A stretch of DNA of 64,000 bases from Fragum whitleyi (lineage: Eukaryota > Mollusca > Bivalvia > Cardiida > Cardiidae), in assembly GCA_948146395.1 (NCBI GenBank), contig OX411548.1, positions 33,364,912 to 33,428,911 of the forward strand, in the 5' to 3' direction. The notes beneath the pieces are model-generated. The model was not told the origin of the DNA. It did no database searches and saw nothing but the letters and a program-made list of their open reading frames with translations. Positions 1 through 15,100 of the stretch are shown one piece after another (the first letter of the stretch is position 1; the number at the start of each line of letters is the position of its first letter). Both the position numbers and the translations under genes were made by a program.

Positions 1-197
1 CTTATTGAGATATGAGGGAGGCAATGAAAGAAGCCAATTGGCATTATAAAGAATTACTTAGTATACTTACAAACCACATATTTTAATGTTTTGACTTTTG
101 ACCCTTCAACAGCAGTTTTAACCCTTAGAAATTCACAGTCAAGGAGTCAATGAATTGAAAATTGAAAAGCTGGCACAAGGCCTGTTGAAATACTCAC

Positions 198-3100
198 ACA
201 GTAATTTTCTTCTCTCTAGCTAGATCCATCTTCCTTAACTCATTCAACTCCAGAATTTCTTTAGTAAGGAATTTGTGTTGCAGTTCATATCCCTGACACA
301 TGTCCTAGTAAAAGGAGAAAATGTACACAAAAACAATGACAGTGGCAGATCCAGAGGGGTACCAGGGGGGGGGGGAACTTACCAAATCTGTGGCCTTTTC
401 ATTTTATTTAGTGGAGAAATTTTTATAAAAAATTTGTAATTATAGAAAAACAAAGACATCTTTTGTATATTCATAACCCATTTGCTCTACAATGTAAAGG
501 TGGTATTCATATCAGACAAACTCCGGGTGATAACAGGAGAATTTTACTTTAATATCCTTGGTCTTGGCCTATTCACTTTATCAGTTTCTATGTCTTGCAT
601 TAAAATAGAGCATATATAAAGACATGGATCCTATTCTCACGTTAAATTTTGTGACGTCATAAATTTGCCAAGCAATGTCAGTATATACAAAAGGGACAAT
701 GCAATGCATAATGCAATTTTTCCAACGTGAGTGTGTTAAACTATTTTTCAGATCTCTGCAAATGTTTGCTCCCTGAAAAAATGTGAATTTACTGACCCAG
801 AAGACTGGATCAACTCTAATGGTTATGTTATGTTTAAAAAGCTTTATCTGTCATTGTAGACAGATAGTTTAATGGTTTGAATGAGGTTAAACTCCACTTA
901 TAATGAAGTTTCAATGATATTGAGGTGTCTGGAACACCTAGAAATTGATTCCTGATATTTCTTACATCAGTACATGTACCACCATTACACCCTTGCCAAG
1001 CCTCAGGCTACTATATCCCACTTAGGTTGACGATGATATATCCATTGGTTGGAAAAAAATGTCCATGTAGGAAAGGATACATGATGCTGGGCAGATGGAC
1101 ACAAACATTGTTGGACACAATTACTCATTCCTAGTGAGCAAAAATTCAAAAGTATACCTGCAATCTGCTTAGCTCCTTTTCATGTGATCCAGGTGTGGGC
1201 TCCAAGTCTACAGGAGGTTGGACTGGTTCCGATTGGTCAGGTGTTCCAGTCAAAGTATGTTCATTATCAAATATTTGTTGAGACAGTCCAACTATTGTGT
1301 CATCTTTCGCTTTCAACATTTCCTCATACATGGCTATCTGTTCTTTACAGGCTGAGAACTCTTCTTCTACAGTCCTTGTGTATAATAGAAACAGAGGATT
1401 TAATAGGGTTATATCATGTTTTTGAGGAAGTTATCATTTGCAAAGACCTGAAAAATGGTTTTACCCCAAGTGCAAATCACGAGGGCATTACAGCATTTTG
1501 AGGGTCTCTGCAAAGTTAACACTCTAAAAAACATGAATTTACTCTATTATTGCATAAAAACAAAGACTATTGTATTTATTCAAAGATAGATGATATATTA
1601 TTCATTTAAAAGCTTTAAAGCTATCTCCAAACCAAAGAATGTGCCGAAAAATTGTGTTAAGCATTACACCACCACTTTTGTTTATACCGATGTTGCTTTG
1701 TAAATTCATGTTGTCACAAAATTTAAAGCAGGAATAAGATCAACATCTTTATTTATGCCCTATATTAATGTTAGACCTAGAAACTGACAAGGTATATAGG
1801 CCCAGTCAGAGGATATTTAAGTAAAAAATCCGGGTGTTAAGGACATGTGAATTTATTAATTTATCCATGTTTTCTCCCGTTAACGGCCAGATTTTATTCA
1901 TTATTGTATGCCTCAAAACGACTCAAAAGATGCATTTTATGCAACAATGAATGAAGAGTCATGAAATACCAAATCTATTTAATGAGTCATCTTTAGAGTC
2001 AGCTATATACATCCATCCACCCATTCACACACGGACACAGGTAACTTTATATGCCAGTTGCCATTTCAAAGCAGGTACACGAAAACAACTTCATGGTTTT
2101 AACATCTTTATTTGAGGTTTGAAAATTTATTCCTTTTTCGAAATGAGCTGATGGATGGACAACCAGACATGACAAGAGGGCCATAGTGGCCCTTAATCGC
2201 TCACCTGAATTAACAATCTTAAAATGTTTTTCTAAGATTTGACCCCATGACCTAGTTTTTGACTCCACTTGACCCAATTCCAAACTTGTCCAAGATTTCA
2301 TCAAGATAATCATTCTGACCAATTTTCAGGTTGATTGGGCAAAAAATATGGCCTCTAGAGTGTCCACAAGGTTTTTCTAAGATTTGACCCCGTGACCTAG
2401 TTTATGACCCCACTTGACCCAATTTCAAACTTGTCTGACAGTTTATCAAGATAATCATTCTGACCAATTTTCAGCTTGATTGGGCTAAAAATATGGCCTG
2501 TAGAGTGTCCAAAAGATTTTTCTAAGATATGACCCCGTGACCTAGTTTTTGACCCCACTTGACCCAATTTCAAACTTGTACGAGATATCATCAAGATAAT
2601 CATTCTGACCAATTTTCAGGTTGATTGGGCTTAAGATATGGCCTCTAGAGTATCCACAAGGTTTTTTCTAGATTTGACCCCGTAACCTAGTTTTTGACCC
2701 CACTTGACCTAATTTCAAACTTGTCCGAGATTTCATCAAGATAATCATTCTGACCAATTTTCATGTTGATTGGGCTAAAAATATGGCCTCTAGAGTGTCC
2801 ACAAGATTTTTCTAAGATTTCACCCAGTGACCTAGTTTTTGACCCCACTTGACCCAATTTCGAACTTGTCCGAGCTTTCATCAAGATAATCATTCTGACC
2901 AATTTTCAGCTTCATTGGGCTAAAAATATGGCCTCTAGAGTGTCTGCAAGGTTTTTCTAAGATTTGACCCCGTGACCTAGTTTTTGACCCCACTTGACCC
3001 AATTTCAAACTTGTCCGAGATTTCATCAAGATTATCATTCTAACCAATTTTCAGCTTGATTGGCCTAAAAATATGGCCTCTAGAGTGTCCACAAGGTTTT

Positions 3101-6100
3101 TCTAAGATTTGACCCTGTGACCTAGTTTTTGACCCCACTTGACCCAATTTCAAACTTTTCCGAGATTTTATCAAGATAATCATTCTGACCAATTTTCAGG
3201 TTGATTGGGCTAAAAATATGGCCTCTAGAGTGTCCACAAGGTAAATGTTGACGACGGACGATGGACGACGGACGACGGACATCAAGTAACCCCAAAAGCT
3301 CACCTTGAGCACTTCGTGCTCAGGTGAGCTAAAAACAGTATCCTACTGTCTAAGGCAAGAGGATAATCTATTTTATGTGAGTTATACGAAATTTATTTCA
3401 ATTTTAACAGAATTTCAGCCATATTGTTGCAGCTACCCATTGGTGGGAGATGAAAATTCAAAAGGATATTTGCTGTTACCAGGATCAAATCATGTACATG
3501 TCATAGGCATAACTAGGACTTTCGAAATTTATACGCACTGAGAAAGTGATAACTAAAGAGAATATAGGATAAAGGCGATATGGGGACTGTGACAAAAGAT
3601 GAATGCCCTCTGTCCACTCCCTTTTTATGATTTGAGCGTGGGTGAATAATCAAGACATTGTAACTATAGCTTGAACAAGCAAATTCGTTGAATTGATATC
3701 CCCTGCCGAACATATTTTCATTGTCAATGAATTAATATCAAACTTAGGTACAGGTTATCTTTTATCTACATCAACCTATAGTTTTCGTGGAAACGAATAT
3801 CACTATGTATGTATATGGCTTTAACAGTCAGGGGCAGTAACTCTTAATTCGACGGTCGAACCCAATAACCCTGACGATATGCGCATGTCCTCATTGTAGT
3901 GAAGCTGTGTGCCAAGTTTCACTGAAATCTGGTCTATACTTTTCAAGAAATAACGCGGAAACGAATATCACTATGTATGTATATGGCTTAAACAGTCAGG
4001 GGCAGTAACTCTAAATTTGATGGTCGAACTGGGTAACCCCGACGATATGCGCATGTCCTCATTGTAGTGAAGCTGTGTGCCAAGTTTCATTATAATCTGG
4101 TCTACAGTTTTCAAGAAATAGCGCGGAAACGAATATCATTATGTATGTTTATGGCTTAAACAGTCAGGGGCAGTAACTCTAAATTCGACAGTCGAACCTG
4201 GTAACCCCGATGATATGCACATGTCCTCATTGTAGTGAAGCTGTGTGCCAAGTTTCATTGAAATCCGGTCTATAGTTTTCAAGAAATAGCGTTGAAACGA
4301 ATATCATTATGTATGTATATGGCTTAAACAGTCAGGGGCAGTAACTCTAAATTCGACAGGCGAACCAGGTAACCCCAACGATATGTGCATGTCCTCATTG
4401 TAGTGAAGCTGTGTGCCAAGTTACATTGAAATCGGGTCTATAGTTTTCAAGATATAGCACGGAAACGAATGTCGGACAGACGGACGGACGGATGGAAGGA
4501 TGGACAGACGGACATGGCAAAAACAATATCCCCCCAAAAAAATTTTTTTGGCGGGGAATAATAAGCTATAGTTACGATGTTATGATCATTCATCAACAAT
4601 ATTTTTCAACAGAAAATTATTTTTTTACGCATTTGCGTAAATTGTGTTATGGGAGTTACGCCCTTGCCTGTATTCCAACATAAAAAGTCTGATGTCTATG
4701 AACTTTGATTTGGCAAAAAAACCAAGACATGGAGAAAGAGTTCTGGATGTTAAGATGGTGCAAACTTTTTGCAAATTTTACCAAGCAAGTTCACATCCAA
4801 GACGGAGTATAATATACAGTTCCCACTGTTTTTGCATTCTGAACTCAGGGAAGGACTAGGCATAACTTACTTTAATTTTTCAGAAGTAGCTTCATGTTGC
4901 TGTTTGATTCGTGATAACTGTTTAGTTAGATCCTCTACCATTATCTCCTTCTCAATCAATAAATTAGTTTTACCCTGGTCATCTAGTTCTGCAACTTTTT
5001 GTCTGAAATCAAATAACACGCTTTATCCAAATACAGCCCAAAGAAAGCAACTAAGGAATACATAAATCAAGATGTGTTTGTGAAACACCTATTCCCACAA
5101 ATAATTTTTTTCAAAATTTTGACCTTGACTTTGTCACATGAGCTTGACCTTGGAATCAGCAGATGTGTATCAACAAGATCCTATCAAGTAAAATATGCTT
5201 ATTGAATCTTGAATAGGTTTAAAGTAATTGCCAATATTACATTTTTCGGTCAAGTTTTGCAGACAGTTGGACAGACAGACAGATCCACAGACCGAACACA
5301 GTAAAAAAAAATAAGCCCCCAATCATATTGAGGGGGCATAAAGCTACCATCAGCTTGTGTTTGATTAATACATGTGAGAGTAACATTTTTGCATGTTCCA
5401 CTGCTCTTTATCAAAAAAGATATAGAGGATAATCGTTTGTTTCAGTGTAAGATCGATTTATATTTCATTGAGTGTACAACAAATGCCATATTTTCACGAG
5501 TGGCAAAGCCACAAGTGAAAATATAGCTTTTGTTGTTCATGAAATGAAATATTAATCAATCTTACTCGAAAAACAAACGATTATTCTATTTCTTTAATGC
5601 AAAAATGAGGCAAAATGTGAAATTTTCGTAAAGCGCGTCTTTTTGCATGTAATTGCTATGAAACGTTCATTGTGATGTCACTTATTTCGCCCCTCATAGA
5701 TGATGTCAGATAGGATGAAATGCACAAAAGCAGGGTATAAGTTATTGATAATTTCACTGCTTTTGGGGTGAGATTATCAAGTGATAATCTACCGTTATTT
5801 CTCGATTAACCACCGAAAAGCATTAAAGAAATAGCTAATGTCTCTGTGCTTCTTCTTTCCATAATCTTTGATACTGTCTGTAATATATTTAAATATTTTA
5901 TGTTTGAAAAAATGTTTGTAATCATTCTATTTTCCGCTGTGCGTGAGATTTCCAACAATTTCAAATATGCGCAAAGCAAAGACTCTGACCAGCCTGCGCA
6001 TCCGCACAGTCTGACCAGAGTATTCACTATGCGTTTATTAGATAGATAAGGTCTCTGTAGACCATCAGTTAACTTTAAATTTACGGTATGTGGCCGTCAT

Positions 6101-9100
6101 CGCTACTCAATGTTTGCACCTCATGAACGTTTCAAATTGTTGGAAATGTTATGCACAGGCTCAATTGAAATCTAATCAATGCCTACACAGCCTGTTTTTT
6201 CCTACATCTTTATTATGGAACAAACTCGAACCAATATAGCCTAAATGTCCTAAAAATAAAAGATTTGTTTGAAAATAAATTCAAATTCTGCAGAATAAGG
6301 GTTAAACAAATGTTTTATACACTTAACCCTTGTCATGCTGAATTAATTTTGGCTAAAAAATTTCATTAAAATCAAGGGGCAAAAAGCACTGAAAGTTCCA
6401 ACTGTAGGTCAATTCTTATTTGAAAAACTAAATCTATTGACAATTCTGGTTAGAAAGTGAGAAATAGGTGGTGTAGACTAACATCAGACTATACATATGT
6501 GCAGACTGATGTTTGTCTATAGCTCCTGCCAAAGCAGGAATATTCCGGGTTCAGCATGACAACGGTTATTATGGAACAAACTCGAACCAATCTAGCCTAA
6601 ATGTCAAAATCAAAGGCCTGAAAGGCCTGAATGCAGTCAGGACGGAACAATATTTGAGTATTAAAATATTTCAATTATAACAAATTCTCTGAAATTTAAG
6701 GCTAAAATCTACACTTCAGATCTTTGGCCTTCTATTCTGACATTTCATTCCAAAATATTGCCTTATTCATGCTTAAAGCCCTTGCTTTTGATGAAAAGAG
6801 CACTTCTTGGAGGGCCAATGCTTTACTACAAGGTCAGAAAATAATATAAAAATAATAAGGGCTTAGTTCTTATATCTTCCATCGTCATCCACCTTGATAA
6901 TAGGGATAGCTCCTGTGATGGCTAATACTCATGCCGAGTTAACAGCAAATAACTACAGACATAAAACCACCCCAATTGCACTGTAGTCAACAAATCAACG
7001 TGATATTGTTAACTATCTAACTCTGCTATTCTCTTCTTTCTATTCACAATGAACATGTCAAAACGTTGGGTTTCTAACCATACTTAAGCCAGTAATATCT
7101 GTCAAGCAAGTAGGTGAGAAAACCCCGCTTTTCTTTGGTTTTTAGATCGGCAAAAGTCACTTGCTCGTCTTCTAAAATTTCAGAGGGACAGATTTCCGGT
7201 GATTGTGTAATATGGTGTACGTGGACCCTGTGAAATCGGCCCGGGTTCATTAGAATCTATTTCTATATTTACTTTTGCCTTCTTTTCGGGAGACCCGGCG
7301 AAAAAGTTATAAATTGTCTTTGATCGCCCCAAATCTTGATCTATTTCGTAAAGAAAAATGTAAACATAGAATGGTTCCCGATTTATTGCATTTCCGATAA
7401 TACAGCGCCGATTATCATAACGCTGTGCGGGGTACAATAAAGATTTTTATTTTGGAATAGGCCAAAACCGCAGGTCGTCGCGGAAGTCTGATTTTCGTCG
7501 ATGTCGTATTTCAAGATTCGGCGCGACGTAGGGCCCATCCTTTTCATTTTTATTCGCAGTCTACAACTTTTTAGATCTAATCGCGCGGCCTTGGCAGAAC
7601 CCTTACACCGGATTTCAAAATAAACGATAAACCTGTCTGAATAAGGGAAGTAACTCCAAAAGACGATTGTCCTAATTGCATTCCCTTTAAAAAACGGTCG
7701 CTGACTACTTTCGATTTCGTGTTTACTTTTCGGCGCCGTTCAAATTCGTTTTTTCCCCGCAATTTTGATGTCTAAATTCGTAATACGATAACATGGCTTT
7801 GAAATCGGAATTGTTCACAAAAATCTAGGTAGCTGGCATTCAGTCTGATATTATTTTCGCGGGCTAAAAAATCATGAATGGGTTTACTTTTTCACGCTCA
7901 TGGATTTATTCGAATTCGGTGTTATGAGGATCCGATTGCCGGCGACCACTATATGCAAGTCAGACTTTCAGTCTGACTGCATAAAAATTGAAGATTTGTT
8001 TGAAAATAAATTCAAATTCTGCAGAATAAGGGTTAACAAAATGTTTTACATTTGTTTGCACTTCAGAAACATTCTCTGAACAAACATCATGAGAAATGAA
8101 GAAATTGCTTTTAACAAGCAATTTTTTTCATTTCATAAAACAATTTCTTTATATAAAAGGCAGCCATACATTTTTCTCCTATCTAAAACTGTGTTTTTGA
8201 TAAATAGCTAAAGAATACCTTGACAATATTTCTTTCTGTAATACATCTAACTGCTGTTGTAATACCACCACTATCTCTCTGTTGGCCTGTAGCTCTTCTT
8301 CAAGGTCACCATAATCTTTCTGTGACCTTGACATTGACCTTCCACCAGGGTCACTCTGTACAAAGGTTGAGTGATCTGAACCATTTTGAGGTAGAGACTG
8401 AAACAATGAATGGAAAATAGAACAAATATTGTTAAAATTTCATGTGAAGAAAGATTTTAAACAATAATATTGTTGTTACTTTGCATTTTATTCATAGCAT
8501 GACGAGAGTTCAGAGCAAGACTGTACTAAGTGTATATACAATGTTGTACACTTATTACAGTCTTGCATTGAGCCCCCAATGAGTGAAAAGAAGCACTATA
8601 GCTTACCTGATGTAAGGTATAGAATAGATAGTTAGACCCTGGTCAAACCACACAGTCTGCACAGGCTGAGTAATACACAGAAAACTTTTTTTTACACTGA
8701 TTTTTCTGAATTATATTACATTCCTGCCTGAATTCTGTGAAAGGTAACCTCTGATTTGCCTATGCCACTCCAAATCTGTTTTTCAAATGTGGCCTGCCAT
8801 GCATAAAGGGACCATCTGGGAAGTGTGTAAACTTAATTCTCGTTCAGACTGCAGGATCTGCATAGACTGAACAGGGTTAAAACTTTTCACAAATAACACA
8901 TTTTCCGAAATCAAGAATGATTATTTTAACTTCCTCTCTACTTATTTACAAAATCTGCCTCCTGGTTGATATAAGCTGGATCCAATCCCTTTTTAAAATA
9001 TGTGACCCGTCACGCGAAAAAGGACCATCCAGGTAGTGCGTAAAGTGTTGACCCTTGTCAGACTGCGCGGACTGCGCAGACTGACAAGGGTCGAAACTTT

Positions 9101-12100
9101 TTGCACCGTGCCTATTTTCTGCATCTAGAATGATCAATACACCTCCCCATGAAAGAAGTTTTGAAATACGACTACTGGTTGACCTATGCTGGATCGAATC
9201 TTTTTTTTTAATAATTCATTTCACAGAATTCCCGGATGGTCCCTTTTCGCATGACGGGTCATATATTTATTTTAAGGAGTTCCCAAATGTTCCTTTTTAT
9301 GTTCGACAGTTCGAAGTACTCATTTTATGGCGTATCCAGACAGTCTCTTTTTTCATATTGTTGGTGGCAAATGTCATTGGAGTTACAAGGATTTTGAAAT
9401 CTATATGCACTCAGAAGGCAACCACCAAAGAATATACCGGTATAGGATAAAGGCGGTATGTGGACTGTGAAAGTCCTCCATCCACTCCCCTATTCTATGA
9501 TTTGAGCTTTAGTGAAAAATCAAAACATCGTAACTACAGCCTAAATAAGCTGTAGTTTTGATGTTATAATCACTCATTGATGACGTTTTTTGAAAGAGAC
9601 TTTATTTTTAATACACACTTGCGTAATGTGCGTAATGGGAGCTACGCCCTTGAATGTACACATACAGGTAGGGATCATTTATCTATTTATTAAATAAATT
9701 TTTCTGAACAGATTTCTCTCTTTCAAGAATTTAGCAAAAAATTATTTTAAGTACTCTTTGATTTTTTTGTACAGTCAAAGTTTTGAACATGGAAAAGTAA
9801 TTTTCCTTTAATCTGGATGGTTGAAGTCAAGTGGGTTAAACTTTGCAAAAAACTTGCCCATTGGTAAATGAAAACATTCTATAATTTCACATTTTTGCAA
9901 CGAGCTAAAAGTCTTAATCAAGGGGAAATCATGTGTAGTTATTAAAACTTCCATTTTCTGATTTTTGAAATTATTTATCACACTGTTATCATTTGATAGA
10001 TCAATGGTAAACATGGATATTCTAGCTTCACCAATTCCCTCACAATCCCATTTTCCGACACCCCTCAATTCTTCATTGTCATCTATGTTTTCTTCTCCAA
10101 ACTATATGAGCCTGTGCGTGACATTTCCAACAATTGGAAATATTCATGAGGTGCAAACATTGATTAGTGTAGAAAGCCACATACTGTAAACATAAAGTTA
10201 CCTGGTGGTCTACAGATACTTTGAGACCTTATCTATCTACTAAACGCATAGTAAAGACTCTGGACAGTTTGTGCGGATGCACAGACTGGTCAGAGTCTTT
10301 GCTTTGCGCATATTTGAAATTGTTGGAAATGTCACACACAGGCTCATATTTTTTTCTAAAAATTCATACACTGAAAATTGTCATCTGAATGTCTTTGTAA
10401 TTGGACTAACCTGAAATTTTGTTGTCTCAGGTAATAGGGCTTAAGCAGCAATATCAAGTAAAGAAATTTCAAGTTATTTTAACCCTTTGCTGTTTAATCC
10501 TTGCTTTTTACGTGCCTGTGATTTTATGATTGAGAAAACATTGTGAAAAAAGAAGAAATTGCTTCTAACAAGCAATTTCTTCTTTTTCCACACTATTTTC
10601 AACCCTACTGAATGGTTATTTTTCCAAAATTTTGTAAAACAGGAAAGGGTTAAACATCAGTTTTCTGCTATTTTACGATGAATACTCAAATATATACCTT
10701 TTTTGATCTGAAGTTAAAGAATTTATGTTTCTTCATTCCAAATTACACGGTGCAGCAATAATATCCATTTCTAGTAAACAACACCGACCATACTTTAACA
10801 CAATTATGTAATCAATAACAAGTCTAGTTTCTTCAATATCACTGCTTCAGTCACCCACAAGCCAAGTCCAACATGCAACATGTTTTATTGATGGAAATTA
10901 TTTCTGCCTATTCCATATGTTTTTTATCAAACTATACTGTTCATTATCATTTTGTCAATCAATTACCCTTTCCCATTTTTTTAATGAGACACCAAGCACA
11001 ATTAGCCTATTACATTTTGACCTTTACATATGACCTTGTCCTTTGAGGTTTCAGAAAATTTCTTTGAAATGACTAATATATACTGAAGATATAGAACGAT
11101 AGAAAGGGGTCAGTGTAACACTATTGTAAGTGTCTATATCGATGGCTCAGTGCGAAACAGTTGTAACTACCTATAAACATATAGGCAGTTACAACTGTTT
11201 CGCGCTGAGCCATTGATATAATTATAGGCACTTACAATAGTATTGCACTACCCTTTGAATTGTGAAAAACTAAAAAAACATGCCAAATCTATCCATATTA
11301 ATGTATGAGTGAGGCGGCAGACAAATCTACAAGGATTAATGAACATACACTGACTTGTCAAAACTATCTTCTCCTTCACCACCAGCAGGCTCAACAAAAC
11401 CAGTACATTCCATAACAATTAGAGAGAAAATCAAACTAAAACCAAAGATGAAATGCACAAAAATCTGATCGGTCAAACAGTAAACACAAACATACAAATA
11501 CAAAAATGTACATGTATATCTAATTGTATTATCACTGTGCAACCTTTACCAAATAAGAACTAAGCATACCAAAAACTTTTCAATTTATTTTGTTTGTTTT
11601 AATGGGGCTTAACACCACTTTTATCAATCTTTAAGTCATATCGCAAACACTGAAGCACCTAAAAATGTATTCCAGCTAGGTAATGTCTCACACCAATACC
11701 AACATTACTTACAGCATCCTTTTCATAGCCTCCATCTGCTATCCCACATAGATCTAAAATTATCATTCCATTGGAGGAAGACAATTAGTCAGAAAGGATA
11801 AGTGTCTGGGAATGGATCCAGGACCTCTAGGTTGACAGTCCTAAGTGCTATCAACTGCAAAATGACCCCCCTCTCCAAATTTTATAAATATAGTCTATTA
11901 AATAGTAAAGAAAAATTCATTTGTTGGTTGATATTCAATTTTATCTTATAACTATACAACTATCCGTATGATAACATGCTGTATGATATTTTTTATGATA
12001 TCACATAGTTATTTTTAGAACATGATATAATGTGGTTATTTTTAGAAAGTTGCATTTCAGTTAGAAACCCCGACGAAAACAAGACAAATATGGGTTATAA

Positions 12101-15100
12101 GATAAATATAATACATACTTAGTGTATTGTATGAAAAAAATATCAAACTCGGTTGTGAGAATTGATAATTGTCTCGGCAGAGCCTCGACAATTTTCAATT
12201 CTCCCAACCTCGTCAGATATATATATCTTTAGTTTTGCATTTTACCTGAAAAAATTGTCAATCACATAAGTAGTTATAATTGAATTATCACTAGATAACC
12301 TTACATAGCTAGGAATACCAAGACCCTTTTTTCAAGGTATGCTAGTAGGAATTGTTGCAGAAAAATACAACAACTCGTTCAACACTGTCAGTCAACCTTT
12401 TACAATGCCCCATATAAAGTAAATCACAATAATATAAATACTATTCAAAGAGTTTATAAAGTTACACAAAATAATCCTCGGAAAAAAAGAAATTAAAATT
12501 GTTAGTCAGTGAACTTGAGAAAGACCTGAATAAGTTGACAGCAAAGGATGCTTCACACTGAGATAACTCATCATTGACTGATAATTGACCCTGATACTCT
12601 TCACCTTAAAGATAATTCTACCTCCCCACAAAATCACAATATCCTAGAATTATTCAAACTCAAAATATATTTTTGAAAAACAAAAATAATTGAAAATTTA
12701 ACTTAATACTTGACTGATTGGTTGAAATTCATGCTTAACCCTTTCCTGTTTTACAAAATTTTGGACCTGTCCAAATTCAAAGGTTTTGCAGACGAAAATT
12801 TAAAGTGGATTTAATTTGAAAAATCACCATTCAGTAGGGTAGGAAATAGTGAAGAAAAAGAAGAAATTGCTTGTCAGAAGCAATTTCTTCTTTTTTCACA
12901 ATGTTTTCTCAATCATAAAATCACAGACACGTAAAAAGCAGAGATAAAACAGCAAAGGGTTAAAGTAGTCATTGAAATATACATTGAAATTAAAAATGCA
13001 ATTTCAATGGCTGAACGCAAAACAGTTGTAAGTGCCTGTAACCATACAGACAATTATAACTGTTTCACACTTAGCCATTGTTTTAGGGTTTGTCTTTGTG
13101 TCTCATGGAGCAAAATTTCTTAAATGATGTTTTTAAATATTTCAAATACAACACTAGCCCCTTACCTGTAAAAATCATTACAAATCAAAATCATTAAAAT
13201 AAATTTGCTGAATATTATTCATATGAACATTTCTGCAAAATAGCAGTAACATTCAAAGAGCAGTTTGAGAGTGAAATATTTTTCATTATAATATGACCTA
13301 CGTCGTCAGAGTGAAATAACCCTGTTTAATATTTTTGTTATTACACTAGTGGAATAACTATGCAACCGCGAAAATGACCTCATAATGTACACATTGTCAC
13401 ATCATTTTTAAAAGGGGTGTTATATGTTTCACGGAAAATTGAAATGTTGATTTTAATAATTTTGACAAATTTTCGTAAGATATAGGGCCATATTATAAAT
13501 AGAATATAAAATTTGTGCTCATCAAATACAGAATTTATTAAACTTGTCATCTATAAACAGATAAAAACTCAGCGTAGCCTTGTTTTTATCTGTTTATAGA
13601 TGACTCGTTTAATAAATTAGGTATTAAATGACCACTCATTCAATATCCTCTATATGTTTTCTATTTTGACAACATGAATTCTACATGAAGTATTTTTTTC
13701 TGAAGTTATATGAAATAGGACCCCTTGAGAAACAAATTTCTCACATAGGTAAACCTTCCTTCCATAGCAAACAGCCATCAGAGATATCCTTGTTTTACAC
13801 CATTCGGAACATCACTTGGCCATTTCCATAAACTGCAACAGACCTAGGATGTATGTAAGGCGGATGGGTATGTAACAAAATCATGCATTTTGTTAGGCTG
13901 AAACAGTGTAATAAAAACTAGCACTGTAGAGTTATATCTTTTACAGTAAACAACGGCTGAAAAATCTTAATTTTTGAGAAAGACGAATCATTCTCTAAAA
14001 TAAAGTTTTTTTCAGTTGTTATTTAAGAATCTAAAGATATTTATATTAGGATACGATGGTTTCATGTCAGTGACTTAAACCAGTAATGTTGGTGACGTTG
14101 AATGTTTTCACTCAAAGTTTCGAGGGCTAACACCATTTTAACTGACATCATCGAGTTTATTCAAACTTTTCCCATAATTTTTAAAAATAGTCTGTCTTTG
14201 TACATCCGTGGTTGATTGTGAGATTAGCCTAGTGGTGTTCCGCTTTGTTTTACACAAGTGTAAGATCACATTCTAAATGACATCATCACAACATCAACTA
14301 ACACACATAATCATGGTATTCTTAACATCTGGGCATTCCAAAATCAGTTTTAACATACTGCAAAACTAGAAAGCTATGAATGGCATGAGTAGCTCCACAG
14401 GCTTGAATTTCTTGTAAAGCAACAAAATTTCTGACTAGATTTTTAGATATTTTGGATTCTACTGATGTTGAAAATGACTTTCAAAGTTTCAACTACAAAA
14501 CATATAGAGAAATGACATCCGGCCGTGAAATGCATATTTTCATCTGATCAAAATAATTTTTGGTAGACTGATAAAGAGTCACTCAAGGATCATTCATATA
14601 AAATTTCATTGGTATCTATGATTTAGATTCTGATAAAATGATTTCCAAAGTTTCCACTAAATAACACATAGAGAAATGACCTCCGCCCATAAAATACACA
14701 TTTTTCATCCAATCAAAATAATTTTTGGTAGACTAATAGACTGTCACTAAAGGATTATTCCAGTGAAATTTGGTTGATATCCATCTTTTAGATTCTGAGA
14801 AAATGATTTCAAAAGTTTCCTCTATATAACATTTAGAGAAATGACCTCCGCCCATAAAATACATATTTTTCATCCAATCACAATAATTTTTTGTGGACTG
14901 ATAAAGGGTCACTCAAGGATCATTCTAGTGAAATTTGGTTGATATCCATCATTTACATTCTGAGAAAATGATTTTGAAAGTTTCCACTATATAACATATA
15001 GAGAAATGACCTCCGCCCATAAAATACAAATTTTTCATCCAATCACAATAATTTTTGGTAGACTGATAAAAGGTCACACAAGGATCATTCATGTAAAATT

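Noticed and set aside
2047..3047. A series of minus-strand ORFs (MVRMIILM...) that look like a small protein family
   Set aside because: They are the same frame of each 145-bp repeat unit read again; there is no independent coding evidence.
2219..3245. Regularly spaced repeats that might suggest a CRISPR array
   Set aside because: The 145-bp units abut directly, with no variable spacers, and lie in an animal intron; this is a tandem-cored mobile element.
7180..7437. An 85-residue minus-strand ORF as a gene
   Set aside because: It overlaps the better 7084-7250 frame, has no recognised domain, ends at a stop without splice support, and its openness is explained by higher GC; kept only as part of the CpG-rich island.
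11112..11249. A microRNA hairpin
   Set aside because: The stem belongs to repeated MITE families with several genomic copies and nested structure, so an insertion explains it better.
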